From positions 1-9,476 of the forward strand of contig BBCA01000081.1 of the NCBI GenBank assembly GCA_001311805.1: DNA of 9,476 nucleotides, in the 5' to 3' direction. Origin of the DNA: Lentibacillus juripiscarius JCM 12147 (GTDB lineage Bacteria > Bacillota > Bacilli > Bacillales_D > Amphibacillaceae). Numbering within the stretch: position 1 is the first letter of the stretch; every line of letters begins with the position of its first letter. Of this stretch, positions 6,911 through 9,476 are shown one piece after another. The notes below the pieces were generated by a model. It saw only the letters and a program-made list of their open reading frames with translations. It was not told where the DNA came from and ran no database searches. The translations under genes and the position numbers were made by a program.

Positions 6911-7915
6911 GTGGATACTGAACAGAACATAAAACTGACTTCCGCAGAGCTTTCACAGCTTTGGACTTCTTATATAAATGATACCGCATCTATTTGCATG
7001 ATAAAGCATTTTTTAGCAACCGTTGAAGACCCCGACGTTCGCCCAATTTTTAGAACATGCTTTACAATTATCCCAAACGCATATCCAAAAACTTAATGCC
7101 CTTTATAATGAAGAGAATTACCCGGTACCACAGGGATTTTCGGAAAATCAGGACTTAAACAAAGACGCCCCACGCTTATTTTCTGACAACTACATGTTAA
7201 TGTTCTTGCATCAGATGGCGCAAATATCACTCAATGCATACAGTGTTTCAAAGTCTTTAGCTGTACGATCAGATATTAACGAGTTCTATGCTCAATGCCT
7301 GACGGAAGCGATTCAACTGGATACAATGGCAAAAACACGTTATTGTCGAAAGGCCTTTATGTCCGTTCACCTTACATACCGTATCCCGAAAAGGTGGATT
7401 TTGTCAAAAAGCAAAGTTTCCTTACAGGATGGTTTGGAGAAAGAAGGCCTCTCCTTTCATTGGAAATGACGAATCTATATTCCAATTTTCAGCGTAATTC
7501 ACTTGGGATAGCGACATTGATCGGTTTTAGTCAGGTCGCGGAATCAAAAAGTTGCCCAATTTTTGTTCGGGGCAAGGAAATCGCTTCAAAACACAACGAA
7601 ATTTTTGGCTCGGTTTTACGTGAAGATGACCTTCCTGTCCCAATGGCATCCGATACCTATGTAACAGAATCCAAAGTTTCACCCTTATCCGATAAATTGA
7701 TGATGTTTACCGTCACAGGTCTAATTGCACTAGGGGTCGGGTATTACGGAACAAGTATATCCACAAGTATGAGACGTGATTTAACCGTGCATTATAACCG
7801 GATTATCCAAGAAATTCTGAAATACTCTGAGGACGATGCGAACATTCTGATAAATAATGGGTGGATGGAAGAACCACCCCGTGCCAGAGACCGGGATGAA
7901 TTAGCAAACGATTAA
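6911..7915 (+). CDS. Tandem DUF3231 protein (two net frameshifts plus one masked)
   Basis: A Bacillaceae family of unknown role, remembered as having a ferritin-like helical fold; about 335 aa after repair, the usual size. Two related halves are visible: HIQKLNALYNEENYPVPQGF matches HNEIFGSVLREDDLPVP, and NTLLSKGLYVRSP matches ANILINNGWMEEPP. The GTG at 6911 is chosen, since GGAGG (6896-6900) is 10 bases upstream but only one base from the alternative TTG at 6902. T5 at 7047-7051 carries one base too many (T4 gives RPILEHALQLSQTH). A5 at 7331-7335 lacks one (A6 gives MAKNTLLSKGLYV). A third region, 7546-7564, stays in frame but reads SKSCPIF where the family suggests SKKVAQFF. The function is unassigned; spore-related roles have been suggested for relatives but nothing here tests that. 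Confidence 0.87.
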
Positions 7916-8006
7916 AAGCAGTGATCTACTATCACATAACCACATCACTAGGTATCCCGAATAAAAATCCTATTAGCCATAAAAATCAGCATTAGATAAA
8001 TATAAA

Positions 8007-8040
8007 CCCGAATATAGGCTTTAAAAACCACATATTCGGG
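8007..8040. terminator. Stem-loop between convergent DUF3231 and YkvI-like genes
   Basis: CCCGAATAT (8007-8015) pairs perfectly with ATATTCGGG (8032-8040); an inner GG/CC pair and flanking TAAA/TTTA can extend it. It sits 91 bases after the DUF3231 stop and 28 bases beyond the stop of the convergent membrane-protein gene. The flanks are A/T-rich on both sides, so it may terminate in both directions, though neither T-tract is strong. Confidence 0.55.
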
Positions 8041-8068
8041 ATTTATTAGCGGAGGCTGTTCACTTACG

Positions 8069-9226
8069 TCATGCACTCATTTTCGTGCTTTTTTCGCTTT
8101 TAACGCCTTTAACAATTTTGTACGAACCGATTAGCAGGATTGGAATTCCATAGACAATCAGCATCGCATACCCGAGAACGGTGTATCCTGTGGAGACAAG
8201 CCCGTCTATGCCAACGCTGGACAGAATGGCAGACAGTACCAATGCAACAATCGCTACTGTTCCATCCATCCCCTTCGACATCGGTTCCTTTCCGAGCTCT
8301 TCAAGGTTATGATTTACACGGTCAAGGAATGCATGAATCATCCCGGTTGCTGTTTCAATCAGCGTCCAGCCAACGACAATACCAAAATAATCCCTATCCA
8401 TAAGCCGTATCCATCCAGCATTTCAAGCCATGGGACTCAGCTGTGAAAACAGCCTCAGATGGATAAAAGCCCATTAATGCAAAATATGTCAGAAACCACG
8501 GAACCGTCATTAGAACGCCGGCAACTGCACCACCTATCAGCGTATCTTTAATAGACTTCTGACGCTTCACTGTGAACAATGCTGCCGGATAAACAGCAAG
8601 GTTATAACCAACATAAATGATACCTGCCCCAATAATCGACCAATGGTAAAGTCCCCGGCAAAACTTGTATCACCTGTCGCAAACACATTCGTGATTTCGC
8701 CCCACGAACTGGAAATAACCAAAATCGCAAAAAGAATGTATGCAACGAGTAACGCCGTGGTACCCACCGTTTTAAACCGTTCAATCAATTTTGTTCCATA
8801 AAAGTTAAGAATTCCGGCCAGTATGGCAATAACACCGACACCAACCCAGTAATTCAATCCCAGTGTACTCTCCAGTATCGATCCGGTTGCTGCTATAACA
8901 ATCGAGATGATCAGGATTGCCAGCAAAAAGTAAATAATATCATATAAAAACCAGAACGGTCCCAAGAACTGCTTCACCAGACTGCGATAGTCATACGCTC
9001 GGAACCGGCGCGCAATTTCAAACATCAAAAATGCCATCAGTCCAAAGCCAAACACAATCGTCAATCCAGCAATCCAGCCCATTGCTCCGAATTTTGCCCC
9101 GTAAGAAACAACTTCACGGCCTGTTGCATAGCCACCACCAATCAGCGTTGACTGAATGATGATACCCGGCAGCACAAATCGCCCGAAAGCGCCTTCAAAA
9201 AAGCTGTTTTTCCTTTGTTCTGCCAT
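8069..9226 (-). CDS. YkvI-like multi-span membrane protein (three frameshifts)
   Basis: An uncharacterised integral membrane protein resembling B. subtilis YkvI, probably a secondary transporter, 386 aa after repair. About ten hydrophobic segments can be seen. The first contains FVLPGIIIQSTLIGGGYATG, where a glycine break in a helix resembles LeuT/APC-type carriers; AGIIYVGYNLAVYPAALF is the most family-specific stretch. The protein ends in a charged tail (KGVKSEKSTKMSA). ATG at 9226 is preferred over the upstream in-frame start at 9244, because GGGGGAGGG lies seven bases before it. The frame breaks at C4 8627-8630, near C8436 and at A4 8384-8387 (plus strand). One added base at each restores RLLGAGIIYVGYNLAVYP, FTAEVPWLEMLDGYG and WIGIIFGIVVGWTLIE. 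The substrate is unknown and no partner gene is adjacent. The 230 bases upstream show no clear promoter. Confidence 0.88.
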
Positions 9227-9476
9227 ACAAAAACCCTCCCCCATCGAGAATGAAAGTGAAACAGCCCCACTTAATATCCAGCATATTTCATTTTACTGTA
9301 ATTGTAAATATATTTTGATTATTAGTACGGGATAATTTCTGAACAAAGGGGTATCTAAGCATTGACATTTTACATCATTTCCCGGGCAATTTTTTATCGT
9401 TTGAGTGAATTTTATAAATACTTTTTTGCTTAATATACGAACTTATAACTGAAAATACACTTGGTCATTCGTACTA

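Noticed and set aside
7921..7935. GTGAT/ATCAC hairpin just after the DUF3231 stop
   Set aside because: The stem has only five base pairs and no T-tract follows, so it is too weak to call a terminator; the stem-loop at 8007-8040 is more likely.
78..9226. Genuine pseudogene cluster or programmed frameshifting
   Set aside because: Fifteen shifts in unrelated genes without nonsense substitutions or domain loss do not fit decay, and the sites lack the slippery heptamers and stimulatory structures of programmed frameshifting.
9362..9390. TTGACA followed by a CCCGGG-centred near-palindrome at the right edge
   Set aside because: A perfect -35 is present, but the hexamer 17 bases on (GGCAAT) is not a credible -10, and no gene begins in the remaining window. 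Two CCCGGG sites in 9.5 kb are not more than chance.

Overview
The window looks like chromosomal DNA from a low-to-moderate GC Gram-positive of the Bacillaceae, perhaps a Virgibacillus/Lentibacillus/Oceanobacillus-type organism. The reasons are strong AAGGAG/GGAGG ribosome sites, TTG and GTG starts, and several protein families common in that group: SdhB of the Bacillus type, tandem DUF3231, YqjF-like DUF2071 and YkvI-like membrane proteins. The genus is inferred from general resemblance, not from a marker gene. No phage, transposon, CRISPR, defence locus, tRNA or rRNA was seen, and every stretch over 300 bases holds a gene.

Layout, left to right: a GC-rich 21-bp tandem repeat at the left edge (11-64); an aspartate/glutamate racemase-family gene (-, 78-792); a solitary succinate dehydrogenase iron-sulfur gene sdhB (+, 1033-1802) with a terminator; a minus-strand group of a DUF2071 protein (4781-5528), an acyl-CoA synthetase (3059-4650) and a CaiB/AMACR-type family III CoA-transferase or racemase (1841-2970); a divergent patatin-like phospholipase (+, 5791-6687) with a strong terminator; a tandem-domain DUF3231 gene (+, 6911-7915); and a convergent YkvI-like multi-span membrane protein (-, 8069-9226).

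The synthetase and CoA-transferase probably act together: the first activates a carboxylic acid to its CoA thioester, and the second epimerises or exchanges the CoA ester. Two weak sites resembling the Bacillus FadR box lie upstream of them, which fits fatty-acid or branched-chain acyl-CoA catabolism. The other genes look like independent housekeeping or accessory units.

The dominant feature of the window is that all eight genes are out of frame at least once. I count 15 net frameshifts. Nearly all sit in or beside short homopolymers, and 14 of 15 are repaired by adding one base. Each repair restores a conserved, full-length protein, and every repaired gene length is a multiple of three. This points to uncorrected homopolymer errors, as in a long-read-only consensus, and not to real gene decay. 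Coordinates below are those of the sequence as given; protein lengths and residue numbers refer to the repaired frames. I see no convincing new biological system here.
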